64,000 bases of DNA from an uncultured Tenacibaculum sp. (GCA_947501615.1 CANMWK010000012.1:112173-176172); one strand, 5' to 3'. Shown: positions 26,222 through 35,166, counted from the first letter of the stretch. The notes: generated by a model from the letters alone, not told the origin. Program-made: numbers and translations.

Positions 26222-27142
26222 TTAATTTTCATCGCTCCAAACTATTGAGGCGATTTTCCACTTTTCTTTCTTCTTAACAAATTGAATCGTTTTAACACCT
26301 CTAGATTCAAAATATACACCATCGCGTATACCTGATTTTGTGTAAAGGCTCCATCTATGCGCTATATTTTTAAATATTTCAACTTTTGATGAAACTTCGC
26401 TTTCGCAAAAATTAGTAAGTTTCCCGTTAGTCAAAATTTGAATTCTTGGTTTAATAAATGTATCTAAATTATATATTTTTGGAGATCTTTTAGAATTGTT
26501 TATTATCCTACCATCAGGAATAAATAATTCATGTATTTTTTTTAAGCAAGGAACCCTTTCGTCAGTATTAGTGAAAAGGTCAAAAAAAGAAGATGTTAAT
26601 TCCTGAATTTCCTTTTTATCTTTATGGTATTTAGCTGGAGCAAAAACTAGTACACTATCACTTTCTGTTAGTACAAGTGTTCTTTCAAAACGAAGACCAA
26701 TTTTTTCTAATAACTTAATAGATTTAATGTTATTAGAGTCAGTAATAGCAATAATTGTATTTATTTTCAAATTATAATTAGCATAATCGATTGTGGCTTT
26801 TGCTATTTCAAATCCATAACCCAAACCTTCATAATCTGGTAATATTGCAAACCCAATATCAATGTCGTCAAGACTGTCTCTATTCACTAATCCACACATT
26901 CCAATAGGAATTTTACTGTCTTTTAATTGTACTAACCACAGTCCAAATCCATTTTTTTTATAGCTGGATAAGAGGTTGTTATTAAAGTAGTTTTTTGCAT
27001 CTTTTAAGGTTCTAACACCTTTGTCTCCTATAAACTCAAACCAGTTTGGTGAATTTAATAGAGCAATTATAAAATGTACATCTTCAAGAATAAATTCACG
27101 AAGTGTAAGTCGAGTAGTTTCAAGTATGATTTTCGATTGCAT
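26222..27142 (-). CDS. GNAT acetyltransferase fused to a SnoaL/NTF2-like domain
   Basis: 306 residues. Residues 1-170 are a RimJ/RimL-type GNAT domain (LTLREFILEDVHFI at the start, acetyl-CoA loop around DYEGLGYGFEIAKA, then NIKSIKLLEKIGLRFE). Residues about 180-306 look like an NTF2/SnoaL-like cone fold (FFDLFTNTDERVPCL, RWSLYTKSGIRDGV, IQFVKKKEKWKIASIVW). Such fusions are uncommon. The substrate is unknown. Neither domain is truncated. Confidence 0.82.
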   Translation of the reverse strand: MQSKIILETTRLTLREFILEDVHFIIALLNSPNWFEFIGDKGVRTLKDAKNYFNNNLLSSYKKNGFGLWLVQLKDSKIPIGMCGLVNRDSLDDIDIGFAILPDYEGLGYGFEIAKATIDYANYNLKINTIIAITDSNNIKSIKLLEKIGLRFERTLVLTESDSVLVFAPAKYHKDKKEIQELTSSFFDLFTNTDERVPCLKKIHELFIPDGRIINNSKRSPKIYNLDTFIKPRIQILTNGKLTNFCESEVSSKVEIFKNIAHRWSLYTKSGIRDGVYFESRGVKTIQFVKKKEKWKIASIVWSDEN

Positions 27143-27249
27143 ATTTAAATTTTATTATGCTTGCATCTTCAATTACTCCTTATAGAAAAGAGAGTTGTTC
27201 AGATAAAAAGCACTGGTTCAAAACTAAAAAAATCATAAAAGGCATTATT

Positions 27250-27292
27250 TGATGTATATCAAATTCATTTAGTAGATATATTTTTATTATTG
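27250..27292 (+). promoter_or_regulatory. FNR-type box in front of a degraded gene
   Basis: Perfect palindrome TTGATGTATATCAA (27249-27262). At the common distance lies TATTATTG (27285-27292), one mismatch from TAnnTTTG. The gene it once served appears broken. Confidence 0.6.
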
Positions 27293-27298
27293 TAAGAC

Positions 27299-27568
27299 GT
27301 CAATCTAAATACAATTCGAAAAAATGATAATTCTGAATTTGTTTATAGAGAAAATGGAGTTCTAAAGTTTTTTTTAGACTCAGAAGGTTACTATAAAACC
27401 AAGAAAGTAATGTGTAATTGAAAAATGAGAATTCGAATTTAAAAATTTTCCTGTTGGAGATTATTATGTGATTGCTTTTATGCTATGGAATAAAACAGGT
27501 TGAGGTCTCATGAAACAAAACTTTCAGGTAATGAGATAAAGGAGATTGAAATGGTGAATTTAGAATAA
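27299..27568 (+). pseudogene. Remnant of a short protein gene
   Basis: Coding-like stretches in more than one frame: YRENGVLKFFLDSEGYYKTK then a stop, EFKNFPVGDYYVIAFMLWNK then a stop, and SHETKLSGNEIKEIEMVNLE ending in TAA at 27566-27568. Joining them needs a frameshift and reading through stops. I cannot name the family. The intact FNR-type box upstream suggests that it was a member of the low-oxygen regulon. Confidence 0.45.
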
Positions 27569-27655
27569 GAATGCGTAAGCATAAATTAGAAATAATACGT
27601 AGGTAACGAATTAAAATAACATGCAAAATACTGAACTAATTTAAAACGACTGAAA

Positions 27656-28387
27656 ATGAAAAAATTTATATTGCTACTTGTTATAAGTAATATTACTCAG
27701 TTGACTAGTCAAGAAGTACTGTTAAGCCCAAAAAATAATCCTGCTGATATTAATTTACTTAAATCAGGAATTTCTAAAATGTCTTGGTTTATGATTCAAG
27801 ATTCAGTTGAAATTAAAATTGGAGATGTACAAACTGAAATTCAGAAAGAAAAAGACCTAATATATATTATAACTACAACAAATATAAAGCAATCACCAAC
27901 CAAATGGATTGATAGTACTATTGTAAGAACATCAAATTTTGAGTCTGTTTATCATTCTTCTTTCAATCAACAAAGAGATATGGTGTTGAAATTTGGTAAA
28001 AAAATCAAGGGCTATTATTTAGATAAGCGAACTAATGCTAAGGTTGAAATAGACGAAGAAATCAATAGCTCATTTTTTGACAGCAATTTCTATCCTCAAT
28101 TTATTCGGTTACTTCCTCTAAAAGAAGACTATAGTAAAACAATAGCTATTTTTGATTATAACCCAAAATCTAAAATAGGTATACTAACGGCAACCTTAAA
28201 AAATGTGAAAAAGGCAACGACAACTATAGAGAATAAAAAGAAGGAAGTTTGGAAAGTTGAAACCACAGATGATATTTCAGATAATTCAACAACGGTTATT
28301 TATTATCTAGATGTTATAACAAGACAAATAATAAAGCAGGAAATTGATATTGGAGGTAGAAAAATGATAATGCGCTTGATGAAATAA
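27656..28387 (+). CDS. Exported protein, possibly DUF3108-like
   Basis: 243 residues. Signal peptide MKKFILLLVISNITQLTSQ without lipobox, so periplasmic or outer-membrane associated. The mature part has repeated beta-strand patterns (WFMIQDSVEIKIGDVQTEI; KKIKGYYLDKRTNAKVEI; STTVIYYLDVITRQIIKQEI) like DUF3108 proteins of Bacteroidetes. The family match is only from pattern memory. No operon partner. Confidence 0.75.
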   Translation: MKKFILLLVISNITQLTSQEVLLSPKNNPADINLLKSGISKMSWFMIQDSVEIKIGDVQTEIQKEKDLIYIITTTNIKQSPTKWIDSTIVRTSNFESVYHSSFNQQRDMVLKFGKKIKGYYLDKRTNAKVEIDEEINSSFFDSNFYPQFIRLLPLKEDYSKTIAIFDYNPKSKIGILTATLKNVKKATTTIENKKKEVWKVETTDDISDNSTTVIYYLDVITRQIIKQEIDIGGRKMIMRLMK

Positions 28388-28465
28388 AAATCACTAATTT
28401 TTACAACTTGAAAGAATGTAATAGTTATGTGTTAACTTACAAAAGATACTAATTACAGAAAAAAC

Positions 28466-29038
28466 ATTATAGAAATCGAAAATATATATCAACATTTTGA
28501 GACTTACATTAAACTTTCTGATGAATTAAAATCAGAATTAGAGAATAGATTAAAGTCCAAAACCTTCAAAAAAGGTGAATTAGTTGTAAATGCTAATCGA
28601 ATTTATAAAGAAAGTTATTTTATTCAAAAAGGAATTTTAAGAACGTATTTTATAAAAGATGGTAAGGAAATTAGTGAATACTTTTTTGGTGAAAATGAAT
28701 GGGCAAATTCACCAAAAAGTTTTATACAGCGCACTATAGATATTTATTATTTAGATGCCATTGAAGACACACACGCTCTTATATTACATGTAGATGATCT
28801 TATGTTTCTTTTTAAGAAATTCCCTGAAATGGAACGATACGCCAGGTTATCCATGGGAAATATTTTTAGTCATTTGATGGAACGCATCACCTCTTTACGT
28901 TTTACTTCTGCAAAGGAAAGATATCAGCATTTTAAAGAGGTATACGCTTATATTTATCCTAGAATACCACTTGGTATGATTGCTTCTTACTTAGGTATTA
29001 CCCAAGAAACTTTGAGTAGAATACGCTCTGAGAGATGA
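28466..29038 (+). CDS. Crp/Fnr family regulator without a normal start codon
   Basis: The frame is open from 28436 to the stop at 29036-29038 and encodes a full cNMP-binding-like domain (FKKGELVVNANRIYKES, then FIQKGILRTYFIKDGKEISE) and a C-terminal HTH (PLGMIASYLGITQETLSRIR) with the FNR-type ExxSR recognition pattern. No ATG, GTG or TTG occurs at the expected place; 28466 is an ATT placed by comparison with the usual 190-residue length. An in-frame ATG at 28427 is followed by TGT and then TAA. Either a rare start codon is used or the gene is recently inactivated. An ATG at 28802 would give only the C-terminal 78 residues. Confidence 0.65.
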   Translation: MIEIENIYQHFETYIKLSDELKSELENRLKSKTFKKGELVVNANRIYKESYFIQKGILRTYFIKDGKEISEYFFGENEWANSPKSFIQRTIDIYYLDAIEDTHALILHVDDLMFLFKKFPEMERYARLSMGNIFSHLMERITSLRFTSAKERYQHFKEVYAYIYPRIPLGMIASYLGITQETLSRIRSER

Positions 29039-29043
29039 TTTTT

Positions 29044-29086
29044 TGATTTAGGTCAAAAAGAATTTAACACTTTTATGATAATTTAG
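29044..29086 (+). promoter_or_regulatory. FNR-type class II promoter of the hydrolase gene
   Basis: Box TTGATTTAGGTCAA (29043-29056) and TAATTTAG (29079-29086) at the standard distance; the -7 element has one or two mismatches. Confidence 0.6.
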
Positions 29087-29105
29087 TTTTTAAATCTAAA
29101 ACTGA

Positions 29106-29969
29106 ATGAGAAAAAAAAATAAAATAAAGGGAATAGCTTTTTTATTGTTTCTGTTTTTTGGTGTTTTATATCTTTTTATACACGTCCCAAAATTGTCTGA
29201 TAAGTATGGAGCAGTTGAATCAAAATTATATCTTGGAAATTCGGATAAGCAACCTTTGGTTGTTGCTTTTGGTGGGGGCAGTGGTGGAAATGACTGGACT
29301 AGAAATTACTTAAAGGGGAAAAGAGATAGTTTAAACCAAAAAGGATATGCTTTATTAGCTGTAGGTTATTTTAAGGCAAATGGAACCCCAGAAAATTTAG
29401 ATAGAATATCATTAGATGCAATTAGAGATACTATAATGGCTGCTGCCGAACATCCCAAAATAGATGATTCAAAAATTATACTTTTAGGCGGCTCAAAAGG
29501 TGGTGAACTTGTACTTAATCTGGCAAGTAGATACAAAGAGTTTAAAGGAGTAGTTGCTATGTCAACTTCAAATGTGAGTTTTCCTGCTCTTACTATATAC
29601 GCTAACACCTCTTGTTGGATGTATAAGGATAAGGAAGTTGCCTATGTTCCAGCTCCTTTAAAAACTATTTTACCAGCCATAAAAGGGGATTTATATACGG
29701 CACACACTATGATGCTTGAAGATAAAGAGGCTGTGAATAAAGCTAAAATTCCAGTGGAAAATATTCATGGATCCGTGTTAATTATTTCAGGTAAAAATGA
29801 TGAACAATGGCCTGCATCCGAAATGTCAGAACAAATTATCAACCAGTTAAAAGAAAATAACTTTAAGTATTATTATAATCATATTCAACTAGATGGTGGA
29901 CACATTGCCCCATTAGAAAACTTTAACCTTGTTTATGATTTTCTTGAGCAACACTTTACAGTTGAGTAG
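29106..29969 (+). CDS. Alpha/beta hydrolase, BAAT/acyl-CoA thioesterase C-terminal type
   Basis: 287 residues. A single N-terminal membrane anchor or signal (GIAFLLFLFFGVLYLFI). Then an alpha/beta hydrolase with oxyanion region VVAFGGGSGGNDW, nucleophile elbow GGSKGGE (Ser), acid in ISGKNDEQWPAS and His in QLDGGHIAPLE. This matches the BAAT C-terminal family (bile acid-CoA:amino acid N-acyltransferase and acyl-CoA thioesterases). Substrate unknown; being exported or membrane-anchored it acts on the periplasmic side. FNR-type promoter upstream. Confidence 0.82.
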   Translation: MRKKNKIKGIAFLLFLFFGVLYLFIHVPKLSDKYGAVESKLYLGNSDKQPLVVAFGGGSGGNDWTRNYLKGKRDSLNQKGYALLAVGYFKANGTPENLDRISLDAIRDTIMAAAEHPKIDDSKIILLGGSKGGELVLNLASRYKEFKGVVAMSTSNVSFPALTIYANTSCWMYKDKEVAYVPAPLKTILPAIKGDLYTAHTMMLEDKEAVNKAKIPVENIHGSVLIISGKNDEQWPASEMSEQIINQLKENNFKYYYNHIQLDGGHIAPLENFNLVYDFLEQHFTVE

Positions 29970-30061
29970 ATATATTGGTTAATAATTTCTAAAGAAGTTA
30001 GCCCCTGAAGTTATGTGTTAACTACGAATTGTTTAATTGTATCTTAGTGTAAATTTTTAAA

Positions 30062-30808
30062 ATGATTTATTTTCAACAACAAGCCCATAAAGATTTAAGG
30101 GATTGTATAAGGTGCTATTGGAAAATTGAAAATAGAGATAAACAGGCTAAATCTTATACGATCTTACCAGATGGTTTTTTTGATTTATTGATTTGTTATC
30201 ACCAAGGTAATAAAAAGAGTGTATACTTAACTGGTTTGTGGAATCATAAAACTAATGTAGTTGTGCAACCAGAAACAATAATATATGGAGTGCAGTTTAG
30301 GTTATTAGCTGTAGAACAAATATTTCAAAAAAGTATTGCGACACTACTTAACAGTATTAGTAAAATAGAATCGTCTTATCTAAACCTTCATCAATTTGGT
30401 TCAACTAACGATAATTCTATATTTGAATATTTAAACGAATGTTTTATAATAATTAAGGAACGAGATTTAATTGATACAAAAAAAAGCACCCTTTTAAAAT
30501 CTATTAATCAAACAAAAGGAAAAAAGACCGTCGAATACTATTCTCAAAAAGCCAATTGGTCAAAGCGTCAAATACATCGTTATTTTAAATCTACCTTTGG
30601 AATCTCTTTGAAAAGCTATTGCAGTATTCGAAAATGCGCAGCAACATACAGTCAAATAAAGAACGGGCAGTTATATCCAGAACAAGGGTATTTTGATCAA
30701 TCTCATTTTATAAAAGAAATAAAGAAAATAACAGCGTTTACTCCAAAATCACTATTAAAAAACGAAAACGACCGATTTTTACAATTTTCTATCATAAAAA
30801 GTAAATAG
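30062..30808 (+). CDS. AraC-type transcriptional regulator with DUF6597-like N-terminal domain
   Basis: 248 residues. N-terminal domain of the type LRDCIRCYWKIENRD ... YTILPDGFFDLLICY, found in many one-gene AraC regulators of Bacteroidetes. C-terminal HTH (KKTVEYYSQKANWSKRQIHR, then FKSTFGISLKSY and YFDQSHFIKEIKKITAFTPK). The effector is unknown. It is followed 26 bases later by a YdhR/ABM-like gene, which may be its target. Confidence 0.88.
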   Translation: MIYFQQQAHKDLRDCIRCYWKIENRDKQAKSYTILPDGFFDLLICYHQGNKKSVYLTGLWNHKTNVVVQPETIIYGVQFRLLAVEQIFQKSIATLLNSISKIESSYLNLHQFGSTNDNSIFEYLNECFIIIKERDLIDTKKSTLLKSINQTKGKKTVEYYSQKANWSKRQIHRYFKSTFGISLKSYCSIRKCAATYSQIKNGQLYPEQGYFDQSHFIKEIKKITAFTPKSLLKNENDRFLQFSIIKSK

Positions 30809-30834
30809 ATTTAGATTTTAAAAATCGACTTACT

Positions 30835-31125
30835 ATGATATTGCAAATTATTAAATTAAAATCTGACCTACCAGAAGAGGAACTATTAAAAAGAGCTGAA
30901 GAAAGAGCTTCTAATTTTAAAACCATTCCTGGGCTGTTACAAAAATACTATATTAAAACAGGTAATGAAGGGGAATACGGAGGTGTATATCTTTGGGATT
31001 CTAAACAATCTCTAAAAAATTACCAAACATCTGATTTAGCCAAAAGTATACCATCTGCTTACGCTATTAAACAAGTCCCAGATATAGAACTTCTAGATGT
31101 TATTTTTCAGTTGAGAGATGAGTAG
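30835..31125 (+). CDS. YdhR/antibiotic-biosynthesis-monooxygenase-like dimeric alpha+beta protein
   Basis: 96 residues. Ferredoxin-like fold pattern: ILQIIKLKSDLPEEELLKRA, then FKTIPGLLQKYYIKTGNEGE, YGGVYLWDSKQSLKNYQTSD. This is typical of YdhR or ABM domain proteins, small cytoplasmic enzymes or stress proteins without cofactor. The reaction is unknown. Downstream of and close to the AraC gene. Confidence 0.78.
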   Translation: MILQIIKLKSDLPEEELLKRAEERASNFKTIPGLLQKYYIKTGNEGEYGGVYLWDSKQSLKNYQTSDLAKSIPSAYAIKQVPDIELLDVIFQLRDE

Positions 31126-31157
31126 ATTAATTATTTTTATTTTCAAAAAACACTTTT

Positions 31158-31200
31158 TGATGTAAATCAAATTTGTGAAATATATTAATACATAAATTTG
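31158..31200 (+). promoter_or_regulatory. FNR-type class II promoter of the DUF998 gene
   Basis: Perfect palindrome TTGATGTAAATCAA (31157-31170, one internal mismatch in the spacer only) and perfect -7 element TAAATTTG (31193-31200). It sets the start at 31216 rather than at the TTG at 31198. Confidence 0.75.
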
Positions 31201-31215
31201 AATTTAAAAATAAAT

Positions 31216-31839
31216 ATGACTAACAAATCTTACGCAATAATAGGGATTGCAGCACCAATAGTTTTTTTAATTACCTACATAATAATGTCATCAATTCGAC
31301 CCGAATATTCAATGTTCACTAAAGCAATAAGTGAACTTGGGTCAGTAGATGCACCTAAGGGATGGATATGGAATAGTTTAGGTTATATTCTTTCAGGATT
31401 GCTTATAGCAATTTATTCCGTTGGACTCTATAAAAATATAATAAATGAAAAATCAAGTAAAATTCCACTTTATGGCATTTTTTTTAGTGGTATTTTTATG
31501 ATACTCTCTGGAATATTTCCAGGTGATTTTGATAACAAACAATCAACTACAATGCTTTTACATACTCTTGGAAGTTTTGGTAGTTATATTTTCTTTTTGA
31601 TAGGTGCTTTTACCTATCCAAAATTGATGAGTAAAAAAGATTATTGGAAAAGAGCAAAAAAGGCGACCTTAATTTTCACGTACTTAACTATTATTTTCGG
31701 CGCTTGGCCCTTTATTTTTTCGAATGTTCCCGCTGTTGGACAAAGAATTGTCTTCTTCTTTTATTTTTCATGGATATTTTACACAGCTATTAAACTTTTA
31801 AATCAGCCAACTACAGTCTATTTATCAAAGAATACATAA
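31216..31839 (+). CDS. DUF998 membrane protein
   Basis: 207 residues from the ATG at 31216. Six predicted helices; the first loop has SSIRPEYSMFTKAISELGSV, the hallmark of DUF998 proteins, followed by WNSLGYILSGLLIAIYSVG. Inner-membrane protein of unknown function. It is monocistronic, with an FNR-type promoter immediately upstream, and marks the last member of the regulon in the window. Confidence 0.85.
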   Translation: MTNKSYAIIGIAAPIVFLITYIIMSSIRPEYSMFTKAISELGSVDAPKGWIWNSLGYILSGLLIAIYSVGLYKNIINEKSSKIPLYGIFFSGIFMILSGIFPGDFDNKQSTTMLLHTLGSFGSYIFFLIGAFTYPKLMSKKDYWKRAKKATLIFTYLTIIFGAWPFIFSNVPAVGQRIVFFFYFSWIFYTAIKLLNQPTTVYLSKNT

Positions 31840-32058
31840 GAAAATGTAGTATTGTTTAAAATGGCTGGACATATTAAGAATTTTATAAAGTTAAGAGTGT
31901 TTTCCTAACACAACATTTTTTACAAAGTAATTTTTAGTTTTTATTTTCAGTCTTTGACGATTAAATTGTGATCACGTCTTTTTTAATCCTTCTTCCGTCA
32001 TAATTTTATTTAAGTAGATTAATAATTTCGCTCTAATTATTAAGACTAAATAAAAATA

Positions 32059-33576
32059 ATGATTGTAAACGCAGCCCTTCCTTTTAAAGAATTGTCATTA
32101 AATAATTATCTTTTTAATGACGAGTCACTTAAACTATATGAAGATTATATATCGAAAACTTTAGATCATGTTCAAAAGTTTTTAGCGAATCGAAAGTTTT
32201 ATAAAGGAGATAATTTAGAGGAAATACGAAACAATAAAGAGAAAGCAAAACTAGCAAGTATTGCTAATTCAAGTCCTATAGACCATGTTTTAAATGAATT
32301 AAATTCATTATATATAGAAAATGCAATTTGCTTTCATAATCCTAATTATGTGGCGCATTTAAACTGTCCTATTACTTTACCATCTATTGTAGCAGAACTT
32401 ATTGCTACAACTGTAAATACAGCTGTTGAAACATGGGATCAAAGTACTTCGGCAACTTTTATAGAACAAGAAGTTATTCGTTGGATTTGTAATGAATTTA
32501 GCTTTAATGATCAATCAGATGGGGTTTTTACCAGTGGTGGAACGCAATCTAATTTTATGGCTTTATTAATGGCCAGAGATCATTATGCTTTTGAGAATTT
32601 CGGAATCAATATCAAACAAAATGGATGGTCTGAAGAAGTAAATAAATTTAAAATCTTTTGTTCTGAAAAATCGCATTTCAGTATTCAAAAAAATGCAGCT
32701 TTATTAGGATTAGGTTACGATGCTGTAATTCCTGTTAAAGTTGATGCTAAAATGCGAATGGATACAGAAGCTTTATACGTGGCCATTGAAAAAACAAAGC
32801 AAGAAGGAAACATTCCTATTGCTGTTGTAGCTACGTTAGGAACTACAGATTATGGAAGCTTTGATCCGTTACAAACTATTGGGAAAATTGCTAAAGAACA
32901 AAACATGTGGTTGCATGTAGATGGAGCTTATGGAGGTTGTTATGTATTAACCGAAACTCATAAACATCACTTTAAAGGTATGGATATGGTAGATTCTGTA
33001 ACAGTAGATTTTCATAAAACATTATTCCAACCTGTAAGTTGTAGTGCATTTTTTGTTCAAGATAAAAGTCATTTTAAGTATGTGTCTTACTACGCAGATT
33101 ATCTTAATCCTATTGAAAATAAAGATGTTGAGCGTCCTAATCTAATTGAAAAGTCTATCCAAACAACAAGAAGATTCGATGCTTTAAAAGTTTGGTTAAC
33201 CTTAAAAACTTTAGGAACTAAAACTATTGCAGCGTATTTAGAACAAGTTCATGAATTAGCAAAGCAAGTATACGATTACATGAATGATAATCCGAATTTT
33301 GAACTTGCTCATGTTCCAGAATTAAGTACTGTAGTTTTCAGATACAAAAATTCCGAAGCAGCACACGAACCAACTCACGACGATGTGAATTTATATATCA
33401 AAAACACATTGTTTAAAGCAGGTGAAGCTTCGATTGCAAGTACTAAACTAAACGGAAACATCTTTCTGAAGTTTACTTTATTAAATCCTAAAAACACTAT
33501 ACAAAACTTATTGAATATTGTTCGAATGATTGAAGAAACAGGAAAACAATACCAACCAAAAACCGAATTATTATGA
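32059..33576 (+). CDS. desA: PLP-dependent lysine decarboxylase of siderophore synthesis (DesA-like)
   Basis: 505 residues. Group II PLP decarboxylase with FTSGGTQSN (158-165), HVDGAYGG (286-293) and PLP lysine Lys320 in VDFHKTLFQP. In siderophore loci with a monooxygenase overlapping by four bases it makes cadaverine from lysine (DesA/BibA-type numbering differs between organisms). Diaminobutyrate decarboxylation cannot be excluded from sequence alone. First gene of the siderophore cluster. Confidence 0.9.
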   Translation: MIVNAALPFKELSLNNYLFNDESLKLYEDYISKTLDHVQKFLANRKFYKGDNLEEIRNNKEKAKLASIANSSPIDHVLNELNSLYIENAICFHNPNYVAHLNCPITLPSIVAELIATTVNTAVETWDQSTSATFIEQEVIRWICNEFSFNDQSDGVFTSGGTQSNFMALLMARDHYAFENFGINIKQNGWSEEVNKFKIFCSEKSHFSIQKNAALLGLGYDAVIPVKVDAKMRMDTEALYVAIEKTKQEGNIPIAVVATLGTTDYGSFDPLQTIGKIAKEQNMWLHVDGAYGGCYVLTETHKHHFKGMDMVDSVTVDFHKTLFQPVSCSAFFVQDKSHFKYVSYYADYLNPIENKDVERPNLIEKSIQTTRRFDALKVWLTLKTLGTKTIAAYLEQVHELAKQVYDYMNDNPNFELAHVPELSTVVFRYKNSEAAHEPTHDDVNLYIKNTLFKAGEASIASTKLNGNIFLKFTLLNPKNTIQNLLNIVRMIEETGKQYQPKTELL

Positions 33577-34898
33577 GTAACAATGTAGCAGATTTTATTG
33601 CAGTAGGAGTAGGGCCTTTTAATTTAGGTTTGGCTTGTTTAACTGATCCGATCGAAAATTTAAATGGAATTTTCTTAGATAAAAAAGAAAAGTTTAATTG
33701 GCATCCGGGAATGTTACTACAAGATACAACGTTACAAATTCCATTTATGGCAGATTTGGTAACATTAGCTGATCCAACAAATAAATTCAGTTTTTTAAAT
33801 TATATCAAAGAAAAAGGAAGAATGTATTCGTTCTACATTCGTGAAAACTTTTTGTTATTGAGAAATGAATACAATCAATATTGTCAGTGGGCAATTGAAA
33901 GATTATCAAACGTTCATTTTAATACAGAAGTGACTCATATTAATTATGATGAAAATCAAGGGATTTATGTAGTTACTTCTACTTGTAAAAAGACAAATGA
34001 AATAAAGATTTACAAGGCTAATAAGTTAGTACTTGGTACAGGAACTCCACCTTATATTCCAGAATGTTGTAAAAAACTTAAGGGAAAAGCGGTGCATTCT
34101 TCAGCATATTTAAATCATAAAGAAGAATTACAAAAGCAAAAGAAAATTACTGTACTAGGAAGCGGTCAGAGTGCTGCTGAGATTTTCTATGATTTACTAC
34201 AGGAAATAGATACTGTAGGATACGAATTAAATTGGATTACAAAATCTCCAAGATTTTTCCCTTTAGAATATTCTAAGTTAACATTAGAAATGACATCTCC
34301 AGAATATGTAGATTATTTCTATGATTTACCTAGTGAAAAAAGAGATGATTTAATCAAAAATCAGAAACATTTATACAAAGGAATTAATAGTGATTTAATT
34401 GCTGCTATCCACGATACTTTATACACCAAAAGAGTACTTTCTGAAGCGCCTTTAAAAGTTTCTTTAAGAACAAATACCGAGCTTATTGAAACAAAAATAG
34501 AAGACAATATAGTTACGTTAGAATTACATCAAGTTGAACAAGATAAATACTTTAAACATGAAACAGAAGGTCTTGTTTTAGCTACAGGTTATTCTTACCA
34601 ATTACCTGATTTTATAGAAGGTATTTCTGATAGAATTCAGTGGGATGATAACGATCGTTTTGATGTAGCACGTAATTACAGTGTAGATATTAATAAAAAC
34701 GAAGTCTTTGTTCAAAATGCTGAACTACATACTCATGGTTTTGTAACTCCAGATTTAGGAATGGCAGCGTATAGAAACTCTTACATTATTAAAGAAATGA
34801 CAGGAGTAGAGCATTATTCGATTGAAAATAGAATTGCTTTCCAACAATTTGGTGTGCGTCAAGAAGAAGAAATTCTAATGAATGTAATGAATCAATAA
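33573..34898 (+). CDS. desB: Cadaverine/lysine N-hydroxylase (DesB-like flavin monooxygenase)
   Basis: 441 residues. FAD-binding VGVGPFNLGLACL (residues 11-24), MLLQDTTLQIPFMADL, NADPH-binding VLGSGQSAAEIFYDL and C-terminal ATGYSYQLPDF. Member of the IucD/PvdA/AlcA family, which N-hydroxylates diamines or lysine with FAD, NADPH and oxygen. Start overlaps the stop of the decarboxylase gene (ATGA), so the substrate is most likely cadaverine. The product N-hydroxycadaverine is then acylated. Confidence 0.93.
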   Translation: MSNNVADFIAVGVGPFNLGLACLTDPIENLNGIFLDKKEKFNWHPGMLLQDTTLQIPFMADLVTLADPTNKFSFLNYIKEKGRMYSFYIRENFLLLRNEYNQYCQWAIERLSNVHFNTEVTHINYDENQGIYVVTSTCKKTNEIKIYKANKLVLGTGTPPYIPECCKKLKGKAVHSSAYLNHKEELQKQKKITVLGSGQSAAEIFYDLLQEIDTVGYELNWITKSPRFFPLEYSKLTLEMTSPEYVDYFYDLPSEKRDDLIKNQKHLYKGINSDLIAAIHDTLYTKRVLSEAPLKVSLRTNTELIETKIEDNIVTLELHQVEQDKYFKHETEGLVLATGYSYQLPDFIEGISDRIQWDDNDRFDVARNYSVDINKNEVFVQNAELHTHGFVTPDLGMAAYRNSYIIKEMTGVEHYSIENRIAFQQFGVRQEEEILMNVMNQ

Positions 34899-34916
34899 TC
34901 ATAAATTAAAGATGTT

Positions 34917-35101
34917 AGTTCGAGCGATTTTTCTGATGATTGAGTTGATTGAAATCAAAAGAAAAATCATATCGAGAATAGTAAATAGATAAAAGTACTT
35001 CTCGATACAAAATTATTTCCCATTGCATTACAAATAATTTCACTCGAAGTGACAATAAAGTTTAAACAAAATGAATGTCTGGTCGAGAGCAGTCGAGACC
35101 T
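34917..35101. repeat. Intergenic repeat-like element within the siderophore cluster
   Basis: The 268-base gap between desB and the MFS gene contains an imperfect palindrome GGTCGAGAGCAGTCGAGACC at its right side and TTCGAGCGATTTTTCTGATG at its left, a style of sequence that recurs between genes of many flavobacteria. No gene is present. It could be a REP-like element or separate two transcription units. Confidence 0.45.
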
Positions 35102-35166
35102 AATTATATATGAAAATTAATAATCTTTCGATTGCGATCAAGGTGACATTTAGAATATAAAAACAA

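Larger units (their letters stand above)
27143..27655. other. Intergenic region with an FNR-type promoter and a gene remnant
   Basis: Except for the FNR-type promoter (27250-27292) and the degraded frame (27299-27568) I see nothing supportable here. Confidence 0.5.
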
